A stretch of 15,519 nt of DNA, taken from NCBI GenBank assembly GCA_002509665.1, contig DADN01000168.1:1203-16721 (forward strand), read 5' to 3'. The DNA is from Methanobacterium sp. UBA8 (GTDB lineage: Archaea > Methanobacteriota > Methanobacteria > Methanobacteriales > Methanobacteriaceae). Below the pieces are notes generated by a model that was not told the origin of the DNA, ran no database searches, and saw only the letters and a program-made list of their open reading frames with translations. The position numbers and the translations under genes are program-made. Of this stretch, positions 1 to 6,852 are shown one piece after another. The stretch's first letter is position 1. Every line of letters begins with the position of its first letter.

Positions 1-555
1 CCTATAAATGCAAAAGCCTTAAATATGGACTTTGTGGTTGGAAGCGGTCATAAAAGCATGGCAGCATCAGGACCAATTGGCGTGCTTGGAATGAAGGAAG
101 AATATTCAGATGCACTGCTTCAACATTCTGAAAGGCATGGAGTTAAGGAAATTGAAATGCTTGGATGTACCAGTAGGGGGGCACCAATAGCAACTTTGAT
201 GGCATCACTTCCACATGTTGCAGAGAGGGTCAAGCATTGGGATGAGGAAGTTGAAAAGACAAGGAATTTTGTAAGGCAAATGGAAGAAATTGAAGGCATT
301 ACACAGATCGGAATAAAGCCAAAAGAACACGACCTCACCAGATTTGAAACACTTGTCTTCGATAAAATAGCTGAAAACCATCCAAGAAGAGGATTTTTCC
401 TCTATGAAGAACTTAAAAAGCGAAATATTGTCGGAATAAAACGCGGACAAACTAAATGGTTTAAATGCAGTGCTTATGGGTTCAGCGAAGAACAGGTAAC
501 ATATATTGCAAATTCCTTTAAGGAAATTGTAGAGAAGTATAAAGACTTAATTTAA
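1..555 (+). CDS. pscS: O-phosphoseryl-tRNA(Cys):Cys-tRNA synthase (SepCysS), C-terminal part
   Basis: Partial at the left edge; the frame is open from base 1, so the true start lies outside the window. SepCysS is a PLP enzyme that converts O-phosphoserine on tRNA(Cys) to cysteine, the second step of tRNA-dependent cysteine synthesis after SepRS. The 184 visible residues hold the PLP-lysine motif SGHKSM (Lys 18 of the fragment), the following glycine-rich [10 protein letters not shown] segment, and [10 protein letters not shown]. The cysteine in that last motif (fragment residue 56) matches the third of the three family cysteines tied to catalysis or Fe-S binding. The rest is the C-terminal small domain and ends normally in KYKDLI. 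Arginine codons are 8 AGA/AGG to 2 CGN, which gives a local baseline for comparison with ribB. SepRS is not visible. The assignment rests on recognised family motifs. Confidence 0.93.
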   Translation, partial: PINAKALNMDFVVGSGHKSMAASGPIGVLGMKEEYSDALLQHSERHGVKEIEMLGCTSRGAPIATLMASLPHVAERVKHWDEEVEKTRNFVRQMEEIEGITQIGIKPKEHDLTRFETLVFDKIAENHPRRGFFLYEELKKRNIVGIKRGQTKWFKCSAYGFSEEQVTYIANSFKEIVEKYKDLI

Positions 556-670
556 AAAAATTAACAATATATTTTGGGGGTAATTCGTCAAAAACTGGCT
601 GATTATGGGTAATTTTATTTAGAAATAGATATTTTGATGAATTACTTTAAATTTATTTTTAGATATTGCG

Positions 671-690
671 AAAATTATTTATTATATTAA
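671..690 (+). promoter_or_regulatory. Putative archaeal promoter for the riboswitch-ribB transcript
   Basis: An A/T block with a TATA-like core (ATTATATTA, 681-689) follows an A-rich stretch that could serve as BRE. Archaeal initiation about 25 bases downstream of the TATA centre would fall near 708-712, which is exactly where the first aptamer helix begins (710). That phasing makes this the best promoter candidate. No start site has been measured. Confidence 0.5.
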
Positions 691-709
691 AAGTGATGTA
701 TCAATGACT

Positions 710-853
710 TATTCTCAGGGCAGGGTGGAATTCCCTACCGGCGGTATGCTAATTTAAATTAGTAAGCCCGCGAGCGCTCTTTTATATTAAAAGGGGTCAG
801 CAGATCTGGTTAGAATCCAGAGCCGACGGTGAAAGTCCGGATGGGAGAGAATA
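710..853 (+). ncRNA. FMN riboswitch (RFN element) aptamer
   Basis: This is a near-consensus FMN aptamer. The closing helix P1 is a perfect 7-bp pairing of TATTCTC (710-716) with GAGAATA (847-853). Between them, in the right order, lie the hallmark blocks: AGGGCAGGGTGGAATTCCCT, ACCGGCGGTATG, AGCCCGCGAGCG, a variable U/A-rich arm around 779-795, the CTGG...CCAG arm near 805-820, GCCGACGGTGAAAGTCCGG, and the terminal GGATGGGAGAGAA. It lies directly upstream of ribB, a classical target of this riboswitch class, so FMN would be expected to repress riboflavin-precursor synthesis. FMN riboswitches are overwhelmingly bacterial. Finding one in an archaeal setting points to acquisition together with ribB. 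The aptamer is certain from sequence; its function in this host is inferred. Confidence 0.96.
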
Positions 854-969
854 GGAATGTCTGTAATGTTTGGAATGCTTGTAATATTCGAGTATATTCA
901 GTATTTAGGCATGTCTATGTTTTTTTTGCCCTGATTCTGGTAAGTCAACTAAAAAGGAGGTTTATTACC
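854..969 (+). promoter_or_regulatory. ribB leader / riboswitch expression platform
   Basis: This 116-base stretch joins the aptamer to the ribB start codon. Four imperfect 9-base tandem units run over 855-890 (GAATGTCTG, TAATGTTTG, GAATGCTTG, TAATATTCG). A run of eight T at 920-927 follows, then a strong Shine-Dalgarno AAGGAGG ending at 960. TGGTAA (938-943) can pair with TTACCA (965-970) and put the Shine-Dalgarno in a loop next to the start codon. I see no strong hairpin directly before the T-run, so it is not a typical bacterial intrinsic terminator. Archaeal RNA polymerase can terminate at U-tracts alone, so the T-run could serve as the switchable terminator. Whether control is transcriptional or translational cannot be decided from sequence. 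Confidence 0.6.
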
Positions 970-1620
970 ATGAATCAAAATTTACTGGCACAATTCGGTA
1001 ACCCACTCCAAAGGGTGGAAAATGCTTTAAATTCACTGCGATGCGGCCAGGGTATAATAGTTACCGATGATGAGCAGCGAGAAAATGAGGGAGACATAAT
1101 TTTTGCTGCAGAATCTCTTACAGAGGCTCAAATGGCAATGCTTATTCGAGAATGCAGCGGTATTGTATGTTTATGTCTCAATGATGAAAAAGTGCGTGAA
1201 TTAGGTCTGCCAATGATGGTGGAAAATAATTCAAGTCGGTTTAAGACAGCATACACAATATCTATTGAAGCGGCAGAAGGAGTCACTACTGGTGTATCTG
1301 CGGCTGATAGGGTTAAAACAGTTAAGACGGCCATTGCAGATAGCGCTCGGCCGGAAGATCTTCATCATCCTGGACACATGTTCCCTTTAAGAGCATGTCC
1401 TGGGGGAGTATTGGAGCGAAGAGGACATACTGAATCAGTTGTTGATATGATGGGTTTAGCTGGATTAAAACCTTGCGGCGTGCTCTGTGAACTTACAAAT
1501 CCTGATGGGACAATGGCGCGTATGCCTGAAATAGTAGAGTTTGCTGTAAAGCATGCTATGCCTGTAGTTACAGTTGAAGATCTGGTTAATTATCGTAAAC
1601 AGGTTGAAAAGTTATCATGA
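970..1620 (+). CDS. ribB: 3,4-dihydroxy-2-butanone-4-phosphate synthase (bacterial RibB type)
   Basis: RibB converts ribulose 5-phosphate to 3,4-dihydroxy-2-butanone 4-phosphate plus formate, supplying the four-carbon unit of riboflavin. I chose the ATG at 970 because AAGGAGG lies 9 bases upstream and the resulting protein starts [10 protein letters not shown], like E. coli RibB. An open frame extends upstream through the aptamer but is not coding. The 216-residue length is within one residue of E. coli RibB. The active-site and metal residues fall at the same numbers: Asp33, Arg37-Glu38 and Glu40 in [10 protein letters not shown], His153 in RRGHTE, and Glu174 in GVLCELTN. There is no fused GTP cyclohydrolase II domain. 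Arginine codons are 9 CGN to 4 AGR, the reverse of pscS next door. With the FMN riboswitch, this strongly suggests transfer from a bacterium, probably gammaproteobacterium-like. Confidence 0.95.
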   Translation: MNQNLLAQFGNPLQRVENALNSLRCGQGIIVTDDEQRENEGDIIFAAESLTEAQMAMLIRECSGIVCLCLNDEKVRELGLPMMVENNSSRFKTAYTISIEAAEGVTTGVSAADRVKTVKTAIADSARPEDLHHPGHMFPLRACPGGVLERRGHTESVVDMMGLAGLKPCGVLCELTNPDGTMARMPEIVEFAVKHAMPVVTVEDLVNYRKQVEKLS

Positions 1621-1675
1621 ACTATATTTAAAAGCTTTTGTCTGATTGTAGGGAGTTAATAAAACTATTTATGAA

Positions 1676-1702
1676 AACCTGAGATATCTCAGGTTATTTT
1701 TA
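1676..1702 (+). terminator. Palindromic terminator after ribB
   Basis: A perfect 20-base palindrome (AACCTGAGAT then ATCTCAGGTT, 1676-1695) lies 55 bases after the ribB stop and is followed by ATTTTTAA. It looks like a bacterial rho-independent terminator and may have arrived with the ribB cassette. The palindrome could work on either strand; the T-run favours the + strand. Confidence 0.65.
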
Positions 1703-2070
1703 ATTATTTAACATAATAAATGGATAAATATGTTGCATAACAGTTTAACAACTTAAAAATAATTTATTTATCTAATACTTGTCCTGATTATTTAAAAAAT
1801 TGTAGAAATCCAGTAAATAACTGTTAAATCTAAAATAATTTAGATGAAGTAATTAGCATAATAATAAGTAATTCTGATTTTTTAGTGCATATTCATTTAG
1901 TATGCTTGATTAAATATTGCATATTTATGTATTTCCTAAACTAATTTATTAGATGAAATTAAACTTATATTAAATATAAAAAATCATATTATCTGTACTA
2001 ATTAATGATGTCTGTAATATGGCTTTAAAATAAATGATTTTATATAATACCCTTATCATGAGGAAGTAAT
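1703..2070. other. AT-rich spacer with a promoter candidate
   Basis: No gene is visible here. Seen are a 7-bp inverted repeat ATCTAAA/TTTAGAT with a 4-base loop (1828-1845), two copies of TGCATATT near 1888 and 1919, and several A/T blocks. The TATA-like TTTATATAAT at 2038-2047 lies about 27 bases before the GTG start at 2071, which would give a leaderless or nearly leaderless mRNA. An alternative TATA-like block lies near 1965-1980 and would leave a leader containing GAGG at 2060-2063. Confidence 0.4.
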
Positions 2071-2565
2071 GTGGATATACATGAACTTAAAGCAGCAATA
2101 GAAGATCCATTAGCAAGGAAAAAATTTGATGATCCTGGTGAGGAAGATACTGATTTGATTGAAGAACTTAATGAAAGGGATAATCTTCTGGAGAAATACG
2201 GGCTTAAAGATATGGAAGAAAACGAAATAGATGAACTTTTAGGGTCATATAGCCGAGATACTTTAAATAATAAAGAACTCGAAAGCATGGAGCGAATTCT
2301 ATCTAAAAAGATACATGGCGCTGTAATGTCTATACGGGCCATAAAAAAAGCTGCAGTTGAAGTATTCATAGATTATTCTGATGAACTATGCGGAATAGTA
2401 ACTATCATCGTAGAATATGAACATAAAGGATTTTTAGACAAAATAATGGGGCATTCAAATAGTATGGATGCTGAGACAATAGAAGTAACTCAAATGGAAA
2501 TAAGCGAACTTTTTAATTCTCATGAGCTTGTTGAAAATTTTGAAATAAATATAGAGTCTTTCTAG
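2071..2565 (+). CDS. Unrecognised acidic protein, 164 aa
   Basis: I do not recognise a family. The frame starts with GTG at 2071; GAGG lies 7 bases upstream, and a TATA-like box at 2038-2047 sits at the distance expected for a start site close to the GTG. Two parts can be seen. Residues 1-75 are very rich in Asp and Glu and predicted helical (IEDPLARKKFDDPGEEDTDL, then ELNERDNLLEKYGLKDMEEN). Residues 80-164 look like a small alpha/beta domain with alternating hydrophobic strands (AAVEVFIDYSDELCGIVTII) and end in a short conserved-looking tail. There is no signal peptide, membrane segment or cysteine cluster. It is convergent with the methyltransferase gene at 2658, separated by 92 bases with no clear terminator. 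It is probably a real cytoplasmic protein, given its length and clean initiation region; its role is unknown. Confidence 0.75.
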   Translation: MDIHELKAAIEDPLARKKFDDPGEEDTDLIEELNERDNLLEKYGLKDMEENEIDELLGSYSRDTLNNKELESMERILSKKIHGAVMSIRAIKKAAVEVFIDYSDELCGIVTIIVEYEHKGFLDKIMGHSNSMDAETIEVTQMEISELFNSHELVENFEINIESF

Positions 2566-2657
2566 AAATTTATTTTATAACTCTTCAGTTTTGAATGAAT
2601 AGCACATTTAACAATTTATATGGAGCTAGATAAGTTATCAATCTGTTTTATGTGAAA

Positions 2658-3221
2658 TTATTCCATTTTGAATATAATAAACGATTGCTTTGGTAAAAAA
2701 TCATATTTTTCTGATACATCAAATCCTGCTCTTTTCATAGTATCTACCAAAGTTTCTTCGGGAGTGTAATGCCCAAACATGCCTACAAAACCTGATATTT
2801 CCTTTTTATAATCCATTATCACTATTTTTCCATCTTTTTTTAAAAATTGTTTTATATTTTTAAAGTATTCGACAGGTTCTGGCAGATGATGGAATACATT
2901 CCTTAAAAAGAACATATCTATGGTTTCAGGCAATAAAAATCCTTTTTGATCTGCTAATACTGGTTTTATATTATTTATCATTTCTTTTTTTGATTTATCA
3001 TCTATAAAAGCCAGTGATTTCTGGTTGATATCAATCGCATATACTCTGCCATTTTTACCTACTTTTCTGGAAAATTCAAAGGTAAAATACCCGCCTCCAG
3101 TACCAATATCTCCAATAATATCTCCATTATGTATTTTTAAACTTTTTAAAACTTCTGCAGGTCTGCTTTCAAGTGAAGCGGCTTTTTTATTTAACACTTT
3201 TAATTTATAATTGTCCAACAT
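2658..3221 (-). CDS. Class I SAM-dependent methyltransferase
   Basis: A 187-residue soluble protein with the Rossmann methyltransferase core. Motif I is GDIGTGGGYF at residues 37-46 and binds SAM. The acidic residue ending strand beta2 is in VYAIDIN. FLRNVFHHLPEP matches the post-motif region of Methyltransf_11/25 proteins, and the last strands follow KKDGKIVIMDYK. The substrate cannot be read from sequence; such proteins act on quinones, metalloids or small metabolites. AAAGGGA precedes the ATG. It follows the QueG-like gene by only 19 bases on the same strand, so the two are probably cotranscribed. The short linker may mark the edge of a deletion that removed the partner's C-terminus. Confidence 0.88.
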   Translation of the reverse strand: MLDNYKLKVLNKKAASLESRPAEVLKSLKIHNGDIIGDIGTGGGYFTFEFSRKVGKNGRVYAIDINQKSLAFIDDKSKKEMINNIKPVLADQKGFLLPETIDMFFLRNVFHHLPEPVEYFKNIKQFLKKDGKIVIMDYKKEISGFVGMFGHYTPEETLVDTMKRAGFDVSEKYDFLPKQSFIIFKME

Positions 3222-3240
3222 TTTTATTCCCTTTTAAAAT

Positions 3241-3708
3241 TCATTGGCTGGCCGCTTCAATAGGAGCATCAGTAAGTATCGTGCCCCAATTAACTCCAGA
3301 ACCTACCTCTGGTGTTACCAGTAAACCGTTTTTTTCAATTTCCCCAAGATTTGCCACATTTGCAGCCAGTTTATGTAATGAAATAAAGTTATTATCATCT
3401 ACTTTTTCTGTTTTGGGGATGGATAGCGTTTTATATCCTTTCTGCTGCAGTAATTTACTTAAACTCACTGTAATTACGTTTAATTGTTGATTGGTTTCAT
3501 TATAAACTTTATTACTTCCAACTATTACTTCAGTCGTGTCGGTGTAAGGTAATGTGATTCCAATGGATATGGCCCGTGGATATTCATCAAAAAATGATTC
3601 ATATTGTTTGAGTATGTCATTTTCTGCACTAGACAAGTCTGCAATACCTAAATAATAATCTTCAACCTCTTCTTCAATAATTTTTCTTATTGTATTTTCA
3701 AATTCCAT
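3241..3708 (-). CDS. QueG-like (epoxyqueuosine reductase-related) protein lacking the Fe-S domain
   Basis: Residues match the N-terminal half of QueG-like proteins: YPRAISIGITLPY, a GYKTLSIPKTE segment, then HKLAANVANLG and GLLVTPEVGSGVNWGTILTD. In relatives, TDAP is followed by a ferredoxin-like domain with cysteine clusters. Here the protein stops eight residues later (APIEAASQ) with no cysteine cluster, and the next gene begins 19 bases on. The usual GLGWIGK(N/S) motif reads NLGEIEKN, so conserved residues are also lost. I chose the second ATG (3708): AAGGAGGT lies 6 bases upstream of it, whereas it abuts the first ATG at 3714. The result is 155 residues. It could be a decayed gene whose frame is still open, or a reduced cofactor-binding protein. 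Epoxyqueuosine reductase activity is not expected without the clusters. Confidence 0.75.
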   Translation of the reverse strand: MEFENTIRKIIEEEVEDYYLGIADLSSAENDILKQYESFFDEYPRAISIGITLPYTDTTEVIVGSNKVYNETNQQLNVITVSLSKLLQQKGYKTLSIPKTEKVDDNNFISLHKLAANVANLGEIEKNGLLVTPEVGSGVNWGTILTDAPIEAASQ

Positions 3709-3778
3709 AATCATACCTCCTTAAACTTTAAATTAATATTTAATTGCTTTAAAATTCATTTTTTTAAATAAATATTTG

Positions 3779-3800
3779 AATGGTGGGTTAATCCACCATT
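3779..3800 (-). terminator. Stem-loop after the ABC permease gene
   Basis: A perfect 8-bp stem AATGGTGG/CCACCATT with a 6-base loop lies about 50 bases after the permease stop. On the minus strand it leads into an A/T-rich stretch with short T-runs. It probably marks the 3' end of the padR-ABC transcript. Confidence 0.5.
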
Positions 3801-3852
3801 ACGAACCATAAATTCTTTTATATTATTCAAATATTCTTCTAAATTGTATTGC

Positions 3853-5037
3853 TTACCGTGTCATTGACTTCCGGAATAGAGGTACTGCAATGGCCATTGT
3901 GACAATACCGAAAACCACAAGAATGACTATTTGGGTCATTACGTCCCCGATACCTGCATTTAGGAGCATTATCTTACGCATCGCATCTGCTGCATATGTC
4001 AGAGGGATAAACTGTGAAATAGTCTGCATGAACCATGGCATCTGCTGAATTGGGTAGAATATGCCTCCAAGGAACATCATTGGGAACATCAGCAGGTTAA
4101 CAATCATTGTACTTGATGCTTGATCTCCAGACATGGAAATAGCCATTATTCCAATTCCTATGAAGCTGAATATGCCCAGGAGGAGCATGAAGAATGCCAG
4201 CAGGATACTTCCCTGAATAGTGACTCCAAAGAGGACTATCGCGATTGCAAGTATAATAATACATTGGATAAAACCTCTTGTGCACAGTGCTGCAGTTTTC
4301 CCGATTATAACTGAGATTTGGCTGATTGGAGCGGATAACATCCCGTCAAATGTGCCCATTTCCTTTTCTTTGGAAATGGCTTCAGGAATACCAGTCATAA
4401 CTGACATCATCACAATCATAATCATCAGTCCTGGTGCCAGGAAGTTGAAGTAATTTGTTTGGCCAGGTATAGAAGTTTCGACATTTGGTGTGTAAGGGAA
4501 AATCATTGCCTGGGGATTAACAGCTTGATTTGTAGCCTTGCTCAGTGTCATGACGTTAGCTTCTGCTTTAATATTGTTCATACTAATTACAGTGCCGGAT
4601 AATGCTTGTTGCATCTGCGCTGAGCTTTGGGGAATACTGTTATCGATATATGCCGTGAAAGTGCCTGATTTTCCGTTTGTCACATTATTTGAGAATCCCT
4701 GTGGTATAATAATCACACCAGATAATTTTCCTTCTTTTACCTGTGTCATGGCATCATCAACACTGGTGAAGTTCGTTAATGCCATAAAGTGCGTGTTATT
4801 ATTAACTGTCTCAAGCTGTGCTATGAATTCACTACTTCCCTGTCCATGATCGAGGTTAACCAATCCTACAGGCATGTTTAATTGAGTGTTACCAGTTGGA
4901 AAAATGAAACCGAACATGACCAGAAAAATCAAAGGCATGATAAAAAGGGCTGCCAGAGACATTTTGTTACGTCTAAGTTCAAGCATGTCTTTAGACATTA
5001 CGTGATAACTATCTTTTAATATTTTCATTGCATCCAT
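3853..5037 (-). CDS. ABC-2 type transporter permease
   Basis: The membrane subunit of an ABC-2 exporter, 394 residues. Topology read from the sequence: a cytoplasmic N-terminus, a first transmembrane helix at about 28-46 (LAALFIMPLIFLVMFGFIF), and a large extracytoplasmic domain at roughly 50-190 with strand-rich segments such as MPVGLVNLDHGQGSSEFIAQ and LSGVIIIPQGFSN. About five more hydrophobic helices fill the C-terminal half (near 200-220, 245-275, 280-305, 315-335, 365-385). KEKEMGTFDGMLSAPIS between helices is typical of ABC2_membrane permeases such as DrrB and YhgE-like drug, lipid or antibiotic exporters. The start lies 4 bases after the ATPase stop, with AAGGTGA overlapping that stop, so translation is probably coupled. 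PadR context favours toxin or drug efflux; the substrate is unknown. Confidence 0.92.
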   Translation of the reverse strand: MDAMKILKDSYHVMSKDMLELRRNKMSLAALFIMPLIFLVMFGFIFPTGNTQLNMPVGLVNLDHGQGSSEFIAQLETVNNNTHFMALTNFTSVDDAMTQVKEGKLSGVIIIPQGFSNNVTNGKSGTFTAYIDNSIPQSSAQMQQALSGTVISMNNIKAEANVMTLSKATNQAVNPQAMIFPYTPNVETSIPGQTNYFNFLAPGLMIMIVMMSVMTGIPEAISKEKEMGTFDGMLSAPISQISVIIGKTAALCTRGFIQCIIILAIAIVLFGVTIQGSILLAFFMLLLGIFSFIGIGIMAISMSGDQASSTMIVNLLMFPMMFLGGIFYPIQQMPWFMQTISQFIPLTYAADAMRKIMLLNAGIGDVMTQIVILVVFGIVTMAIAVPLFRKSMTR

Positions 5038-5041
5038 GATC

Positions 5042-6058
5042 TCACCTTACCCTCGCTTTAGGCGCGTTTCCATGCCCATGATGTACAGGGGCTGCTTTTT
5101 CACTGGCCTGGTCACGAATTTCTTTTCCTGTTACAGCTAAGAAAACATCTTCTAGAGTTGATTCATTGCTGTTAGTTATAGATGCGATATTTCCGCCTTC
5201 ATAGCGGATAGCATCGATGATTTGACTAAGTGCATCATCACCTTTAGCGCTAATTTTCAGATTATAATGATCCTGTTGGGATACAGCAGTTACGACATCA
5301 ATTGAATTGATTTTTCCAATTAAATCAGACGTTAGATTGGTAATTTTGGTGCCGAATACTGTTGTATCGCTGTTTGTTATCATATTCTTCAGGTTTTGTG
5401 GCGTATCAAGGGCAGCGACTTTTCCATGGTCTATAATAGCAACTCGATCGCTTAAAGCTTCTGCTTCTACCATAGCGTGGGTTGTAAGTATCACAGTTAC
5501 TCCGCTGTCGTTGATCTCCCTTGTAATGTCCCTTATAGAGAATGTTGTCTGTGGATCAAGCCCGAGTGTTGGTTCATCCATGAAAATAATCTTGGGTTCT
5601 GGCAACAATGCCCGGATAACATTAATTCGCTGTTTCATACCGGTGGAAAACTTGGCTATCTGCGTGTTTTTCCATTCTTCCATGTTAACCAGCTCAAGCA
5701 GCTCGTCAATTTTTTCTTCAAGCTTTTGCTTTGGTATTGCATAGAGCTTTCCAAAGAACCGCAGGTTTTCGGCCGCAGTAAGCCTGTCATACATAATCAT
5801 CTTTTCTGCAACTAACCCAATATTTTCTCGAACTCTGGCAGAATCTTTAATCAGGTCGTAACCTGCAACTTTAGCGGATCCAGATGTAGGTTGAGCGAGC
5901 GTACAGAGCATTCTTATGGTGGTACTTTTGCCCGCACCGTTTGGACCTAAAAAGCCAAAGATTTCTCCCTCTTTTACAGTCAAGGATAAATCATCCACTG
6001 CTGTAAAATCACCAAATTTTTTAGTGAGATTTTTTAATTCTATGGCATATTCTGTCAT
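5042..6058 (-). CDS. ABC transporter ATP-binding protein (DrrA-like)
   Basis: The nucleotide-binding subunit for the adjacent permease, 338 residues. Walker A is GPNGAGKST at residues 38-46. The signature is FSTGMKQR (137-144). Walker B is KIIFMDEPT with catalytic Glu162, the D-loop is GLDP (166-169), and the switch histidine is His194 in LTTHAM. At the usual Q-loop glutamine position the sequence reads GLVAEKMIMYD, so Glu85 may replace Gln; I recall related archaeal drug exporters with the same wording. Residues 220-315 form the accessory C-terminal domain of DrrA-type ATPases and end in a short basic, His-containing tail. GGAGAG lies 5 bases before the ATG. It is cotranscribed with the permease and probably with padR upstream. 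Confidence 0.95.
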   Translation of the reverse strand: MTEYAIELKNLTKKFGDFTAVDDLSLTVKEGEIFGFLGPNGAGKSTTIRMLCTLAQPTSGSAKVAGYDLIKDSARVRENIGLVAEKMIMYDRLTAAENLRFFGKLYAIPKQKLEEKIDELLELVNMEEWKNTQIAKFSTGMKQRINVIRALLPEPKIIFMDEPTLGLDPQTTFSIRDITREINDSGVTVILTTHAMVEAEALSDRVAIIDHGKVAALDTPQNLKNMITNSDTTVFGTKITNLTSDLIGKINSIDVVTAVSQQDHYNLKISAKGDDALSQIIDAIRYEGGNIASITNSNESTLEDVFLAVTGKEIRDQASEKAAPVHHGHGNAPKARVR

Positions 6059-6106
6059 ATTTCTCTCCTATTTTCCATTATTATTCAATTCAATGTTTGA
6101 TAGCTG

Positions 6107-6162
6107 TAGCTAACCTAAATCCAAATAAACAAAAATAGGTAGCTAAAAGACACTTTTAGTGT
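6107..6162 (-). promoter_or_regulatory. Stem-loops in the padR-ABC intergenic region
   Basis: TAGCTAACCTA (6107-6117) pairs with TAGGTAGCTA (6136-6145) as a 10-bp stem with one bulge. Next to it, ACACT/AGTGT with a 3-base loop (6150-6162) is followed on the minus strand by C and TTTT. On that strand TTATAAAAC (6164-6172) could also be a TATA-like element. This may be an attenuator, an RNA processing site or a second promoter between padR and the ABC genes. Confidence 0.35.
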
Positions 6163-6215
6163 GTTTTATAACATAATTGGACTATTATATGTCTTAATTA
6201 CTTTTTAACTTTAAA

Positions 6216-6824
6216 TTATTCCTCTTTTAGCGAATCTTTCATTTCTTTGAGTTTTTCGCTTAATTCTCCTATCCATTCTTTATGTGGAACTAACTTTTCT
6301 TTTTTAATGTCATTTAAATAAGATATATAGCTGTCAATTTCGGTTAATGCATTTTCTACTGCCTGTGCGCTCCGATCCATTTCTTCATGTGATCCATGTG
6401 AATGTCCAAATATGTTAGTGTATGTTTCACGCCCTAAATCTGTTAGTTCATATTTGCTGTCTTCTCGCTTGACAATAAATCCTTCAGAAACCATTTTTTT
6501 GAGCATAGGGTACACTGAACCAGGTGAAGGTCTTCGCGACGCGTGTTTCATCGTCCTGTTCAGGTGTTTATAGTAGTGCTTATTATTTTTATCCATACGC
6601 TTGTAATACTCTGGATCATCTTTTATATTGCGCCTCATATCTGCCATTTTATGAAACGATTCATGATGTTCCTGTATGGCGTCCATTATTTCCACGCCGT
6701 TTTTGGGTCCCTGATCTAGGACATGGATTATCCATATTCTTAAACCACCGAGTTTTCCCAGTTCTTCAAGTTTGTCATGTATTTCTTTGAAATCGCTCAA
6801 CTTGTTTCTCCAGTTGCCCCACAT
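6216..6824 (-). CDS. PadR-family transcriptional regulator
   Basis: A DNA-binding repressor of 202 residues. The PadR winged helix is split in the sequence: the first helices lie in LGGLRIWIIHVLDQGPKNGVEIMDAI (about 27-52), and the recognition helix and wing in SPGSVYPMLKKMVSEGFIVK with SKYELTDLGRE. Between them sits an insertion of about 45 residues, rich in His, Lys, Arg, Asp and Tyr, which short PadR proteins lack. The C-terminus (about 150-202) is a charged helix of the kind used for dimerisation. GGAGGT lies upstream of the ATG at 6824. PadR proteins next to ABC-2 exporters usually repress them and are released by a drug or other ligand. The repeats around its own promoter fit autoregulation. 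Confidence 0.93.
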   Translation of the reverse strand: MWGNWRNKLSDFKEIHDKLEELGKLGGLRIWIIHVLDQGPKNGVEIMDAIQEHHESFHKMADMRRNIKDDPEYYKRMDKNNKHYYKHLNRTMKHASRRPSPGSVYPMLKKMVSEGFIVKREDSKYELTDLGRETYTNIFGHSHGSHEEMDRSAQAVENALTEIDSYISYLNDIKKEKLVPHKEWIGELSEKLKEMKDSLKEE

Positions 6825-6852
6825 ATTGAATCTTAACCTCCTATCGAAATGC

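Noticed and set aside
829..969. An ATG at 829 in frame with ribB that would add 47 residues.
   Set aside because: It lies inside the FMN aptamer, has no ribosome binding site and lacks similarity to RibB; the ATG at 970 has AAGGAGG and gives the expected N-terminus.
3173..3490. An open frame on the + strand overlapping the QueG-like and methyltransferase genes.
   Set aside because: It is antisense to two recognisable genes and shows no domain pattern; it could not supply the missing Fe-S domain.
5307..5744. A 145-codon open frame antisense to the ABC ATPase.
   Set aside because: The opposite strand encodes all ABC motifs; this frame has low-complexity Ser/Val-rich content and no initiation signals.
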